Of a stretch of DNA of 15,367 nucleotides, positions 15,090-15,367 are shown piece by piece. The stretch is from assembly GCA_016839635.1 (NCBI GenBank), contig JAEOTV010000093.1:1-15367 (forward strand), in the 5' to 3' direction. The stretch is from Promethearchaeota archaeon. Its GTDB lineage: Archaea; Asgardarchaeota; Lokiarchaeia; Sigynarchaeales; SOKP01. Each line of letters begins with the position of its first letter. Positions within the stretch are counted from its first letter, which is position 1. The position numbers and the translations under genes were made by a program. Below the pieces are notes generated by a model that searched no databases, was not told where the DNA came from, and saw nothing but the letters and a program-made list of their open reading frames with translations.

Positions 15090-15367
15090 TTAGATATTTA
15101 ATAGTTTAACTATTCCTTCCTTGGTTATTCTTTTATACCAATTAACAACTGATGTTTTTTCACTTTTTTCAGTTATTTTTTCTTCTAAAGCATTATAAAC
15201 TTCATTTGCCGCTTCAGGTACGGAATGTTTAATCTTAAATCCTAATTCATTTTTAAGTTTAGAAAAATCAACTTTGTATGATCTTTTATCAGGTTCACCA
15301 TACCAATCTGTTTCATAATCTATCTTTACAGAATCACCAATAAGTTTTGCTAATGGTAATATTTGAT
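15090..15367 (-). CDS. C-terminal end of an extended-SDR NAD-dependent nucleotide-sugar epimerase/dehydratase
   Basis: The last 91 residues of a minus-strand gene whose 5' part lies beyond the window. The stretch WYGEPDKRSYKVDFSKLKNE, followed by LGFKIKHSVPEAA, matches the C-terminal substrate-binding part of extended short-chain dehydrogenases. There, a D-x-R-SYxVDFSKxxxxLGF pattern precedes a final helix, as in UDP/dTDP-sugar epimerases and dehydratases. The Rossmann GxxGxxG motif and catalytic YxxxK are not in view, so activity and substrate cannot be assigned. It faces the nucleotidylyltransferase convergently across a 30-base gap, supporting a joint role in making an activated sugar. Confidence 0.7.
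   Translation of the reverse strand, partial: QILPLAKLIGDSVKIDYETDWYGEPDKRSYKVDFSKLKNELGFKIKHSVPEAANEVYNALEEKITEKSEKTSVVNWYKRITKEGIVKLLNI

Overview
This window is very AT-rich (G+C roughly a quarter by eye) and looks like an archaeal chromosome segment. The signs are heavy use of ATA and AGA codons, TTG and GTG starts, TATA-like boxes upstream of first genes, and a GTGAT(C) ribosome-binding motif at several internal starts. An Asgard (Lokiarchaeia-like) archaeon is my best guess from the protein style, but nothing in the window is diagnostic of a lineage. No tRNA, rRNA, CRISPR array, transposase or integrase was seen.

The content is a surface-glycan or glycolipid biosynthesis locus. From left to right it holds: (1) a truncated gene start at the left edge (minus); (2) two tandem copies of a ~758-residue multi-spanning GT-C-like membrane protein (minus), the upstream copy interrupted by one in-frame TGA; (3) a GT2 glycosyltransferase plus a class I methyltransferase of the CmcI/Methyltransf_24 type (plus, 5 nt apart); (4) two tandem paralogous GT2 glycosyltransferases (minus); (5) a plus-strand run of five genes with short gaps: a second CmcI-type methyltransferase, a sulfatase/phosphotransferase-superfamily enzyme, a third methyltransferase, and an ABC-2 permease with its ATPase; (6) a sugar-1-phosphate nucleotidylyltransferase (RmlA-like) whose apparent start codon is ATT; (7) the C-terminal end of an extended-SDR nucleotide-sugar epimerase/dehydratase (minus, cut by the window edge).

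As a working model, the RmlA-like enzyme and the SDR make an activated sugar. The three GT2 enzymes build a glycan on a carrier, the methyltransferases and the sulfatase-fold enzyme decorate it, the ABC-2 transporter exports it, and the GT-C proteins act on a lipid-linked sugar at the outer face of the membrane. This rests on family membership and gene context only.

The most notable points are three. A tandem duplication of about 2.35 kb includes the promoter; its two coding regions are exactly equal in length, yet one carries a single stop two codons before the presumed catalytic Asp. The RmlA-like gene has its essential N-terminal signature upstream of any ATG/GTG/TTG, with a well-placed GTGATC before an ATT codon. 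Methyltransferase and GT2 genes occur as paralogous pairs shuffled across both strands.
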